Positions 35,197 to 45,094 of a stretch of DNA of 64,000 bases are shown here, piece by piece. The position numbers and the translations under genes are program-made. Origin of the DNA: Haliclona indistincta (lineage: Eukaryota > Porifera > Demospongiae > Haplosclerida > Chalinidae); the NCBI GenBank assembly GCA_964017065.1, contig OZ024785.1, forward strand, positions 14,401,592-14,465,591. Direction: 5' to 3'. The notes beneath the pieces are model-generated. The model was given only the letters and a program-made list of their open reading frames with translations, had not been told where the DNA came from and did not search any database. The first letter of the stretch is position 1, and each line of letters begins with the position of its first letter.

Positions 35197-38109
35197 TTAC
35201 TTATTTCTCTTTCTACGCTGAAGTTTATGCTCCTCAGCTTCGTCATCACGTGGTCTCTTTCTTCCACGACAGTTCCCCTTTACAAAATCTCTACAAAACG
35301 AGTCTGCTACTGTTAGTGCCTGGGTGTTCTGGATGAATCGCTTGACATTAGGGTTTTCATGCCGTCCTCCTCGCTGTCTCTGGCATCCAAAAAATTTCTC
35401 CAATGGATCCTGGCATATTCTCTCGCTTAAGAAGCACTTGACCCCCGAGATTGAAAAAAGAACTGGCACAAGCTCAACAAATGATTTCACTAATAATGTC
35501 AGTGAAAAATTGAGACAATAATTAGATCTTTGCGTATAATTATGTTTTACCTGTCATTCGAATACCAAGTAGTGTCTCTTTGCTCAGTAACATTTTAGCC
35601 TTTTCTCTTTTGCTGTATTCAAACTCTTCACAGGCATTTACACTTTCCTCCCACTCATCCAGATATACTATGAATACGTCAGTTAGCCACTAAAATTGAA
35701 AATAATTAATTTTGGTGTTAAAAAATAATTTTTACCACCTACCTTCAGTCTGAAATCCTTCCCGGATACATACGGTAGCTTGAATGTCTTCCTCTTGTGG
35801 TGGCCATCAGTAAAATTACTGACATTAAGACAGTCAAAGAACTTGTCGAACATATCAACAAAGCGGCATGTTTCTTTGCACTCCGGACCACCAGTAAGTT
35901 TAAGTGCCTTTGCAACCGATTGACTGAGAACCTATAGTAAAGTCAGAATATTATTTTTGTCACAACATGCATACATCAAAGTAAATACCTGAGCTGCTAA
36001 ATCGACACGCATCTTTGAGAATGATGTCAGGTGCACATGTTCATACTTTAACTTTGGTACGAGACTCAACCCTACTGCCTCTCTTTCAGCACCACTGTTT
36101 TTCTTATACAAACTCTTCAAATGATTCCAATGAATCTCTTTTCCATTGCACTAAAATCTTATAATTCATACACACTGAAGTATATAAAATACATACCCAT
36201 AGATGACGCTTTGTACTGGCCCATGCATTTCTTGTTGTCTTGATCAAGTGAGGTGGGTCAGAGAAGAAAAAGATATCTCGATGTCCTTCAGGAGCGTACT
36301 TGTTTCTCACTTTATATACAATATTGCTGCTCATGTCATGCAGCTTGAAAAATCGACGATTTGCTGAGAGACCATCGCATGTTACACCACGGACTTTCAA
36401 GCTCATTCTGAAATAAAATCAATAATAATAATTATTGTTAATTTTATAATCTTAATTTAATGATACAACTCACGCCTCTAATCTCATAACAGCCTCCCAC
36501 AAAGGAGCTATCAGTGTATCTCCTGTTGGATCAGCACAGGGAAACTGGGCATATGGGTAGTTCAAATTTGAGAACAACCCTCTCACCATAATGACCAACA
36601 TGGACTTTGCAATATCACCAACGGGAAGAAAATCAGATTGTCCTTCGTTATTTTGTTCAAAGCGACGCATGTGGTTGTTTATATCTCCCAGATCAGTGAA
36701 GCCAATCAACTCTCCCGTGTGTTTGTCAAACACCAGGTCTTCCTTTATGTATACATCTCATCCATTGTGAGAAGGACGTTTTTCTTGAAATCTTCACACG
36801 TTTCGGCACATGCAGCTTTAAAAAGCTGTTTAACACCTTCACTGGAGTAGCCAATGCATGCTTGCACAGCATACGTGTAATCGCGTAGAGTGCGTTGTGA
36901 AGGTAGTGTAAGCACATGAGACTGCCTGTGTGTCTCGTAGCAACCACTTGAGCAGTGCCTGAGATACAGGCACCACTTGATCATCAAAGGATGCCACCTC
37001 ATGCCTCTCTGGTCTTTAAGTGACGCTGCCTTCATTTGCTGTTGCCAAAAGATTTTGGGAAATGAGTCGGCTTTCAATTGACTGACAGAGTGAGCGTGAG
37101 ATCTCATGATATCTTGCATATCACGGTGTAGCTCTTCATCAAGCTCCACTCCATGAATGCGAGTAGCAGCTTCAAGCTTCTCTTGCAAACACTTTCGCTT
37201 GTTGGAAATACGTACCTTGCGATGCAGCTGAGAGAGGAGCTTGATCTTCACAGAAGATTTCATGAATCTATGATTAGCATGGATGCTGAGATCAGAATTT
37301 TCCTTGTCATTGCTTTTGATTGAGCGACTGTGCATAGAGCGAAGCGACTTGCGATATGATTTGCATGCTTCACAACGGACACTGGCATTAGAAGCAGATA
37401 GCATTAGTTGACACTGAGAATGCCTTATTGTAGTAAAACCAAGAGATGACTCTTGAGTAGCTACAATATCTCCTGCAAAATTTAATTATTGCTATACATT
37501 ATTTTTAAAATGAAGTTTAAAACCTGAAGCAGAGCTGAATTGCCCTTTACGATGCTTGGCAAGGTCTTCAAACTTTAAGTCATCATTACCAAGACAGGCT
37601 TTTCCACTGTTGAGTTTCTGAATCAGCTCGACTACTGCTGTGACAGTGTTGAGTAGAACGGGTACTTCTTTGATAACATCAGCATCAATTGGTAGCTATA
37701 AATATTATTGTTAATTTAATAAAAATAATTATTATTATTTAGCGTCACACCTCTCGACCATGTGAGTAAGCTTTCCAGGTTAGATCTGGTTTAATAGTCA
37801 AGGCTAATGTCACTCTAACATCATCATGGTCTCGACTATGCTTACAAAGAAGCAATTCAGCATCATCTTCATGAGATGCATCAATCCATCCTAATAATTT
37901 GTTAACAATGAATTTTAACTATTACTATGCACATACCACTAGGCAGTGAGTTTGACTTCAACAAACGGGCTGACAATAGCTTCATTGAGGTAACTGGGTT
38001 CGATGTGTATAGACACAGAGGTAATGCATTACAAAGCAAACAACAGTGGAGGAACAGCTTTTCTTTCTTTATTTTTCACATGACGACCCAACTTGAACTT
38101 TCTACCCAT
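35197..38109 (-). pseudogene. P-element-like transposase, nine exons, frameshifted
   Basis: Exons: 38109-37936, 37890-37751, 37695-37524, 37472-36474, 36407-36197, 36150-35989, 35931-35743, 35689-35551, 35489-35197, all with GT-AG introns of about 45-75 bp. Family blocks in order: FWQQQMKAASLKDQRGMRWH and LPSQRTLRDYTYAV, FDKHTGELIGFTDLGDIN, the RNase H-like core with GVTCDGLSANRRFF and FFFSDPPHLIKTTRNAW, LVPKLKYEHVHLTSFSKMRV, and the C-terminal CQDPLEKFFGCQRQRGG. Breaks: about two extra bases near 36744 shift the frame after DEM, and the first exon changes frame near 38040. No THAP DNA-binding domain is seen at the N-terminus. It would catalyse cut-and-paste transposition in the nucleus. Confidence 0.82.
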
Positions 38110-38600
38110 TCTGCAATAATAATTATATTATGTGAAATACACCGAGTACTATTGCTGTGCTGTCTATAGTTGGTGTAGAATTTAACAGCTATCTAACTAG
38201 CCTAAACCAAATTTTAATCATTTAACTTTGCTGTTAATAATAATAGAGCGTTCCAGACATTTAGCATAAAGCTCCAGAGGTACACAAAATACGCACTAGA
38301 AAGTGACATTTTGACTACACTGCTCATCGCGAATGGCGCTAAAACTGCAAAAAGTATGTCTAAGCCACATTGATAACGGCAAGCAACAATACTAAATTAT
38401 TACAATAGACTAACCGTAACTCACATTAGCAGTAGAGGTACACAAAAGTTTAGCTCACTGATGTATTAGCTGCATTTAGACGCGTAGCTGTCAAACGCAA
38501 CGCGGAGTGTACGCACCTAAAATGTATTGTTACTATGCGCTCACGTGAGCTAGTGTCCAATCCCAGTCTGTAGGCAATATTAGGGAGGCACGGTAGTGTT

Positions 38601-39865
38601 AGGGAGGCACGGTAGTGCCTCCCTATGTAGGGTTGAACGGAAAAACAAGATGGCGGCTACATACATGTATTAGCGTTCAAACGCTGATATTTCTGCTGGT
38701 GATGAATTTTATACGTCCAAAGACACTTAGATCTGCTATCTGGCGTTGCCCCATCTTACCGTAGCAAAGAGATTGCTCAAAATTGTTTCTAAACGGACGA
38801 ACCCGGAAATGGTGAAAATCGACTTTCGTCATCTTCTTCTTCTTTCTTCTTTCTTCAGCGCGCCTAGCGCCTTTACGCGAGCACTGCCGAGACCAAAACA
38901 CCCACGAACAGTCGTGAAATTCTCCTGGCAGGTGCCTTTTGAACATTATTTTTAGCGAAACGGCGATATAAATTCCGCGAGTTCTCGATCGTGATCCATT
39001 GTCAGCTAAGTGTTAGACGCCATTATTGTGATTGCGTAATACGCACGTGACCAAGCAGTGGCTAGCGCACGTGACCAAGCACTAGCTTCAGTATCGCCCC
39101 GTCGTATGGATCACGGAGAACACATATTTGTCTGGAGTCTTCGAATGACGGCAAGCTCGTGTAGGATCACCATTCTGCGCTTGGCAGATAAATATAACCG
39201 GCGTAACAACCGGCGTAATATAACCGGCGTAAGCCCCGCCCACAAACAAGTGTGGGCGGGGCTTGTATGCACTGCCGCCATGATGCATGCATGCGTAGGC
39301 GAGCTGATATGTACACCATAACAATTACAAGTTAAAAATTGTTAATAATAAAGAAAAGCCATCAGCACAACTGGAAAACTAAACCTATGGTGGAAACCAT
39401 GACAAAGGCGGCTCAGTACGTGCATGATATTGAACTGCACTTTACTGAAAAAGAAAAAGGACACGAACAAGAAAATAAAAAAGATTTCTATCGAAATCAA
39501 AAGGATGTAGGGTTGTGAAATCTACCACTGGTCCACAATGTAATCTAACAAGAAACAAGCATGGAATGGTAACACGCGTACGATTGACTTGCTAACAGAC
39601 CATAGATCCCTACATCAGTGGCTGTACAAAAGATCAATTTGTCACAAGCTGAATGCACGTTAGGTGTCAGTCAACAGCAATTAGCTGAACTAGCTATAGC
39701 CAACCACAGCAGCCACTGATGAGGGATCTATGGTCTGTTAGCAAGTCAATCGTACGCGTGTTACCATTCCATGCTTGTTTCTTGTTAGATTACATTGTGG
39801 ACCAGTGGTAGATTTCACAACCCTACATCCTTTTGATTTCGATAGAAATCTTTTTTATTTTCTTG
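38601..39865 (+). repeat. Composite hairpin repeat with foldback F1e
   Basis: Tip stem-loop at 38601-38624, preceded by a partial second tip (38582-38600), then ATGTAGGGTTGA, AAGATGGCGGC (38647-38657), CTT microsatellite, E-boxes near 39043 and 39069, and F1 arms (39469-39865). The F1 arms are also the start of a second, oppositely oriented body (39866-40047), so two bodies share one foldback. Confidence 0.8.
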
Positions 39866-40239
39866 TAATATCTATGAATGCATGCAGTGCATACGAGCCC
39901 CGCCCACTCTTGTTTGTAGACCAATACGGTGGTAATTATCTGGCAAGCGCAGAATGGTGATCCTACACGAGCTTACCGTTCTTCGAAGACTCGAGACAAA
40001 TACCGGCTATGTGTTCTCCGTGGTCCATACGGCGCAGAGATACTCTACAGTGTTTTTTCAGTTCACTTTGAACGCGAGATTATTGCTCATTGCGTACGGT
40101 TATGACTCATTTCACTTGGTTTGAAACGACTACGTCATGGGTACGTCACGTGCGCAAGCCCCCTTTGGGGGCTTATTTTATCTACATGCGCGTGCGTACT
40201 GAATCACTATAAATCCTTGTTTGTAGCGTCGGTTGGTCA

Positions 40240-40348
40240 GCAGGTTCCAGTGGCTCAGAGGTGTAGTGCGGTGGTTTGTAATGCAGACATTCAACGGTTC
40301 GATTCTCACAGTGTGTACATGTATTTGTTTTAGTTGTTGTTTTTTTAC
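40240..40348 (+). other. tRNA-like pol III unit inside element Y (SINE-like)
   Basis: TGGCTCAGAGG (40251-40261) matches the A-box consensus and GGTTCGATTCT (40296-40306) matches the B-box. A T run follows at about 40341-40347, a pol III-type terminator. The T-arm does not pair well and no CCA-ready acceptor stem forms, so it is a tRNA-derived sequence and not a tRNA gene. Confidence 0.6.
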
Positions 40349-40379
40349 CACAAAATTAAATTTTTTCTAGCTAGTAGTA

Positions 40380-40547
40380 ACCCTCTCGACGATCCTTAAT
40401 TTAGAACGACCCTTAGCTAGCTAGGGCCGAAGGCCCTGTTTAGAACGACCTCCCGACGATCCTTAGGCTTACCAAGGGCCGAAGGCCCGGTTTAGGACGC
40501 CCCTCCCGACGATCCTTATGCTTACCAAGGGCCGAAGGCCCGTTTAG
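40380..40547 (+). repeat. Minisatellite with GGCC-UUCG-type hairpins
   Basis: Three units of about 55-60 bp contain CTCCCGACGATCCTTA followed by CAAGGGCCGAAGGCCC. On the other strand GGGCCTTCGGCCC would fold as a stem with a C(UUCG)G tetraloop. The array continues at 40958-40985 after a nested insertion. The same unit occurs in elements X and Z. Confidence 0.75.
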
Positions 40548-40957
40548 CAGGGATGGAGTCAAGTACTTTTTGTTGGATTTATGTAAAGTACAAGTACTTT
40601 AAGAAGGTATTTAAATACTATTGTACTTAACATGGTAATTCCAAACAAGTACTTAAGTACTAGCCAAGGTATTTTGGCTGTACTTAAGTACAAAGATAAG
40701 TACAATTATGGGTAATCCTAGAGCATAAAAAATGTCAAATTTGAACAAATCACACAACAGAAAGCATTAAATGTTGACTTGAATGCTAAATCATAGAAAT
40801 ACAAAGTACTTAGAAAGTAATCTGAAGGACTTAAATACAATTTCAAGTACACTATTGCATGTTTGCTAAAGTTGGACTTAAATACTGGGTCAAGTACATT
40901 TCAGCCTGTACTTAAAGTATTTAAGTACAAGTACCAATGTACTTGACTCCATCCCTG
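40548..40957. mobile_element. hAT-type MITE rich in AAGTAC
   Basis: Ends CAGGGATGGAGTCAAGTAC are perfect inverted repeats flanked by the 8-bp duplication CCGTTTAG (40540-40547 and 40958-40965). CAGGG ends and 8-bp TSDs are hAT signatures. The 410-bp interior repeats AAGTACTT-like words on both strands and has no ORF. Confidence 0.88.
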
Positions 40958-41168
40958 CCGTTTAGGACGCCCCTCCCGACTTTGCGCAGTTAGGAGAAGG
41001 TTTTTAGGGTTTTGGGTTTAGTTGTCAGTATTCGTCCATAGTTGTCACGTGATTGCCATGGCAACGGCTTCAAACCGGGTGAATTGAGTCATTCCCATTG
41101 CGTACGCCGCGCCGCGGTTGTACCGTACCGCCTAGTTACCACGCCCACTTACAAGCAAACTGAAATGG

Positions 41169-41745
41169 TAGCCTCGTCCCCAGGCCCCGCCTCCCAAAGC
41201 TGAGGAGAGGGCCTGGTACAGACTGTGAGCGCATGCGCCGGAATTCACGGAATTCCAGAAATCACCGGATATTTTCCGTTCATTATTGCTACACTTTACG
41301 TCACAGATCATGGCGGAAGTTAGTAGAGCAGATTTCGAGGCTACTATGTTGTATGCACTCCAGTGCATCGGATGTTCACATTTGAAACCAAAGTCAGAAC
41401 AGTTAGCCATGTATATGAAGGCTGTGATGTTTTCGTGTGGACATATTGTGCTGTCAAGTTTTACCATTCGTTTTCAACCACAAGTACAGTCGTACTGATA
41501 GCCTAGTAGTAGTTGTCTCTCAGTTGGTGTCTCTTATGGTTGACCAGGTGGATGGCTTACGGCAAAAGGGAGTGAAAGCTGCAATAATATCCCCCGTAGG
41601 CAAAATTATTATATACGTCACATAAATAATTACAATCTAACGACGTCATCGCAATTAAATTCCCATGAATAATAGACGCATGCGCACACAGTGTGTACCA
41701 GGCCCTCTCCTCAGCTTTGGGAGGCGGGGCCTGGGGACGAGGCTA
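41169..41745. mobile_element. TAGCCTCGT-family TIR element B (10-bp TSD)
   Basis: Ends TAGCCTCGTCCCCAGGCC, extending into an inverted block with GCCTCCCAAAGCTGAGGAGA, are flanked by the duplication ACTGAAATGG (41159-41168 and 41746-41755); the opposite foldback arm gives the empty site. At 577 b it is an internally deleted copy still carrying a helicase fragment. Confidence 0.82.
41310..41615 (+). pseudogene. RecQ-like helicase fragment in element B
   Basis: From ATG at 41310 the frame reads MAEVSRADFEATMLYALQCI, then LKPKSEQLAMYM, equivalent to the start of the RecQ-like helicase in element C. After a deletion and frame change comes DSLVVVVSQLVSLMVDQVDG followed by LRQKGVKAAIIS, corresponding to motifs Ia/Ib of SF2 helicases. 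The Walker A motif is lost. Confidence 0.65.
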
Positions 41746-42507
41746 ACTGAAATGGTTGCCTGAAAAAACACTCGTAGAATCGCGCTTGTTGGTTTGGCTG
41801 AACAAAGCGCTACATATCCGGTAAGAGCAAAGACTGCACTTCGTCTTGAGCAAAAACGGTGGCTATACGCGCTACCATAGTGCGTTACGAAGTGCACGAA
41901 GTAACCGAGCAGCTTAGTCGACTAAGAAATCGAAAATCTCGTTGTGGGCACTCTGTAGCACGACTAGACTTGGCATGCAGCTAGACAGCTTAGTTATCTA
42001 GGGACAGACGGATAATTTTTTCGATATCAGCTTTAGTTGCCGAGTTATGTTCACGCATACACTCGAAAATTTGCTTTGACAAGCTTTTCGAGTGTATGCG
42101 TGAACATAACTCGACAACTAAAGCTAATATCGAAAAAATTATCCGTCTGTCCCTAGATAACTAAGCTGTCTAGCTGCATGCCGAGTCTAGTCATGCTACA
42201 GAGTGCCCACAACGAGATTTTCGATTTCTTAGTCGACTAAGCTGCTCGTTACTTCGTGCACTTCGTAACGCACCATGGTAGCGCGTATAGCCACCGTTTT
42301 TGCTCAAGACGAAGTGCAGTCTTTGCTCTTACCGGATATGCAGCGCTTTGTTCAGCCAAACCAAAAAGCGCGATTCTACGAGTGCTTTTTTAAGGCAACC
42401 ATTTCAGCTTGCTTGTAAATGGGCATGTAACAGGGCGGTACGGTACAACCCCGGCGCGGTGAACGCAATGAGCAATAATCTCGTGTTCAAAGTGAACTGA
42501 AAAAGAC

Positions 42508-43108
42508 CAGGGGGGTACAACAAGCTAATTTATTCTGACGTAATGCTGACGTTACTGCTCGTAGGGTAAATCAAAATACATTGCGACTTTCCTGGTCAGC
42601 TTCGTCTTTAGAGGACAATTTCAACGGTAAGTGTGTTGCGGAATGGATACTACTACCCAAGAGCTTTCGTTTAAGCTACCTTACCCCACCCTTACCTCTT
42701 TTAGTTTTTGCAGTATAGAGAGATGAAGATGGAGAATTGGTTGGCAAAACTATTCACCCAAGAAAGCACCAACGTGATCAAAACAGCATCGCTATCATTC
42801 TTGAGCATCATTCAGTTAATAATGTAAAGAAATTGCGACTGTGGGGCACAAACTCTGGCTGCAATACGCACAAATGTTGTCCAATCACTGTAACAGTAGA
42901 AACTTGTTTCAGCTATTTTCAGTAGATTGTTCTGGAATATTACTTGCCTTGATCTGGAGTGTAAACAATGCACACCTGAGCTCGATATCATGTACTATAG
43001 CGCGATGGCAAACTGTTTAAACTATCCTGCATACATTCCATTCGTTAGTGGGCGTGTCATATGTCAGCAATACGTCATATTAAATTAGCTTGTCGTACCC
43101 CCCCCTGG
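42508..43108. mobile_element. hAT-like MITE W
   Basis: Ends CAGGGGGGTACAACAAGCTA and (inverted) CCAGGGGGGGGTACGACAAG are flanked by AAAAAGAC (42500-42507 and 43109-43116), an 8-bp duplication with one ambiguous base at the right end. The inner sequence continues the inverted repeat for about 45 bp. No transposase; the 62-codon ORF at 42737 has no known motif. Confidence 0.65.
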
Positions 43109-43507
43109 AAAAAGACTGTAGCTGGACTTGGTCACGCGAGCTAGCCACCTCTTGGTCACGTGCGTATTGCGCAATCACAATAATGGCGTCTAACACTTTA
43201 ATAGCTGACAATGGGATCACGATCGAGAAATCTCGGATTTATATCACCGTTTTGCTAAAAACAAAGTTCAAAAGGCACCTGCCAGGAGAATTTCACGAAT
43301 GACGACACTCGATTTTCACTGTTTCCAGGTTCGTCACTTTAGTAACAATTTCGAGTAATCTCCTTGTTACTGTAAGATGGAGCAACGCCAGAGAGCAGAT
43401 CTATGTGTCTTAGGACGTAAAAAATTCATCACCAGGCGAAATATCAGTGTTTGAACGCTAATACATCGTATGTAGCCGCCATTTTTGTTTTTTCGTCATC
43501 CCTACAT

Positions 43508-43670
43508 AGGGAGGCACTACCGTGCCTCCCTATGTAGTATGTGCCTCCCTATGTGCTCCCTATGCGTGCCTCCCTATGTGCCTCCCTATGTGCTCCCTAC
43601 CGTGCCTCCCTATGTGCCTCCCTATGTAATACTATTAGGGAGGCACTACCGTGCCTCCCTAATAGTATTA
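43508..43670 (+). repeat. Amplified tip stem-loop array
   Basis: Beyond the composite tip (43508-43531), fragments of the same motif (GTGCCTCCCTATGTG and variants) are repeated about eight times, ending in another complete stem-loop flanked by TACTATT/AATAGTA (about 43630-43670). ORFs rich in MCLPMCSL-type repeats are artefacts. Confidence 0.8.
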
Positions 43671-43838
43671 CCGTTAATGGAGAATTGCCAAATGTCTACT
43701 TTCAATTTGCCGCTATTCTCCAACTGCAGCGCACATTGCACGAACATGAACAGATCGCTAACGTTCAATCGTTCACGTAGTGCATGGTGATAGTGTACAT
43801 GAACGACAGTGGACGCTTGATGATCTGGTCGAGTGACG

Positions 43839-44228
43839 ATGGCTAAGGCTAGTAGCTCGCTAGAAGTAGTACTAACTCCAGATGACATCCCAGGAGCTAA
43901 ACTTGCTGAGCCATACGAATTGAACAGCACACAGTACACTGTTGCTGCTCTGCGCTGGTGGCTTCTTTGCAGAGATATTACTCTCCCTACGTCGACAAAA
44001 AACGCGAGATTGTATCCAGGTGATGAAATTGGCTACTATATGAGTAGCATGTATTCTCTTCTTCCCCGGCTTGCTCTAGCACGAAGAGCTCTTGGACCAT
44101 ACTTTACAGGCGAACCAAATATTTTCCCTAGTAGTACGTTTGGTGGCTTGATAGCGTCTCCATCTGAACAAACCCGTGTGCTGGCTTTCACATCATCCTC
44201 ATGCAGAGAAAGCTTTTATTGGCATTGA
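43839..44228 (+). pseudogene. SAP-like transposon protein fragment
   Basis: From ATG at 43839 the frame includes LTPDDIPGAKLAEPYELN and VAALRWWLLCRDITLPTSTK. The LRWWLLCRxxxxPTS pattern is common in SAP-like DNA-binding segments of invertebrate transposon-derived proteins. The sequence becomes unconserved after about residue 60 and then runs into a LINE fragment. I cannot name the parent element. Confidence 0.45.
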
Positions 44229-44500
44229 CTCTAAAATCATCCAATGGATTTGCAGCTATATCACTGAACGTAGACAGCATGTTGTTTGTGATGGAGCTTC
44301 TTCATCAAACATCCACGTTCTGTCTTGTGTCCCTCAAGGATCAGTCCTTGGACCACCATTGTTTCTGCTTTCAGTAAATTGCACTGTTAACCTCTTTGCA
44401 GATGATATGCTGCTTTTCAAGCCAATAATTCTACTCATGATCTACACTGCCTTCAGGATGACATCGACACTATCATAGCCTGGGCTGAATTTGCATTTGC
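44205..44500 (+). pseudogene. LINE reverse transcriptase fragment
   Basis: The RT palm is recognisable: IIQWICSYITERRQHVVCDG, SCVPQGSVLGPPLF, NLFADDMLLF, then, after a frame change, DDIDTIIAWA. It resembles the CR1/jockey-type LINE at 56100-58314. It is short, truncated at both ends and frameshifted near 44425. Confidence 0.7.
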
Positions 44501-45094
44501 ATAAATATTATTTTAAAAAAGCCCAACGCTAGTCTATCTTTCAGCCTTGGAATGTGAAGGAACGTTTCTTCAGGGTTGGTCGTCCTACTAGTACCACACT
44601 CGGTGCATCTTTGGCCTGGCATTTTCGCGTACCGCTTACAGATTGTGCAAACAAAGGCTATCAGCGCTTGCAAACACGTTCTGGTGTTGCACTGTGTTCG
44701 TATAATAGAAGTAAACGGTCTGGCTTTAGCAGAGCGGGAACAGCTCTCTGGGGATCCACCCGTTACATCACGTCAATTATTCGCTAATTACATTCTTTAG
44801 CGCTTACATGCAACTGGTCTATTTCTTATTGCAGCTAGATTATCTAGAAAGAATTTCTGAGCAAGACCGGCCCAATATAATCTGCCCATATGTAGCTCCT
44901 GATCAATGCAATCCCACACCATCCTGTTCTTGCACCTGTGAGTTCATAGCGCATTGTACTTTTAACTACAAATTGTGGCTTTTATTTTACTTCATGTATG
45001 CTGAGGGCCGAATGTGTTCAAATAGTGAATGCATCACTTTTCATGCTTTTGCCACTGTTGCAAGGAGCAATAAGTATAATTTTTCCAGTTCCGT
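44501..45094. other. Degenerate DNA upstream of receptor paralogue 1
   Basis: No homology to the 5' half of the receptor copy at 60296-63864 is seen. Short frames here (for example a Cys-containing one on minus near 44473-44673) match nothing I recognise. A possible exon with CNPTPSCSCTC ends at a GTGAGT donor (44940), but it could be chance. Confidence 0.35.

Larger units (their letters stand above)
33851..38580. mobile_element. P-element-like transposon with two convergent genes
   Basis: Inverted repeats of 29 bp (28 matches) start ATATTGCCTACGGACTGGGA at 33851 and end at 38580. No clean 8-bp duplication is visible, because the flanks belong to differently oriented composite repeats. One gene runs rightward (33964-35047) and a multi-exon P-type transposase runs leftward (38109-35197). 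The 3' ends are only 150 bp apart. Confidence 0.8.
40099..41096. mobile_element. GGGA-family TIR element Y (10-bp TSD)
   Basis: Imperfect inverted ends (GTTATGACTCATTTCACTTG and, inverted, GGGAATGACTCAATTCACCC) are flanked by the 10-bp duplication ATTGCGTACG (40089-40098 and 41097-41106). The interior has a tRNA-like pol III head, a GC-rich minisatellite with UUCG hairpins, and a nested hAT-type MITE. Element X (53252-53923) shares ends, TSD length and internal modules. Confidence 0.75.
40048..43118. mobile_element. Mariner-type long-arm foldback carrying three later insertions
   Basis: Ends CAGTGTTTTTTCAGTTCACT and (inverted) CAGTCTTTTTCAGTTCACTT have TA on both sides (40046-40047 and 43119-43120). 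Stripped of the elements at 40099-41096, 41169-41745 and 42508-43108, it is two arms of about 425 bp meeting near 42079. The intact arm in each case shows the empty site of the insertion in the other arm. No transposase is present. Confidence 0.82.
39866..43531 (-). repeat. Composite body split by a mariner-type foldback
   Basis: Body sequence 39866-40047 (GCATGCAGTGCATACGAGCC, CGCAGAATGGTGATCCTACA, GTGTTCTCCGTGG) resumes at 43119 and runs to a tip stem-loop at 43508-43531. The interruption is the TA-flanked foldback 40048-43118. Confidence 0.7.

Noticed and set aside
33851..38580. An 8-bp TSD for the P-like element
   Set aside because: The flanks (GATATTAT and ATTAGGGA) do not match; the surrounding composite repeats are rearranged.
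40251..40306. Functional tRNA gene
   Set aside because: A and B boxes are good but the T-arm and acceptor stem do not pair.
43485..43790. ORFs rich in MCLPMCSLCVPPYVP-type repeats
   Set aside because: They come from the iterated CCTCCCTATGTG stem-loop array.
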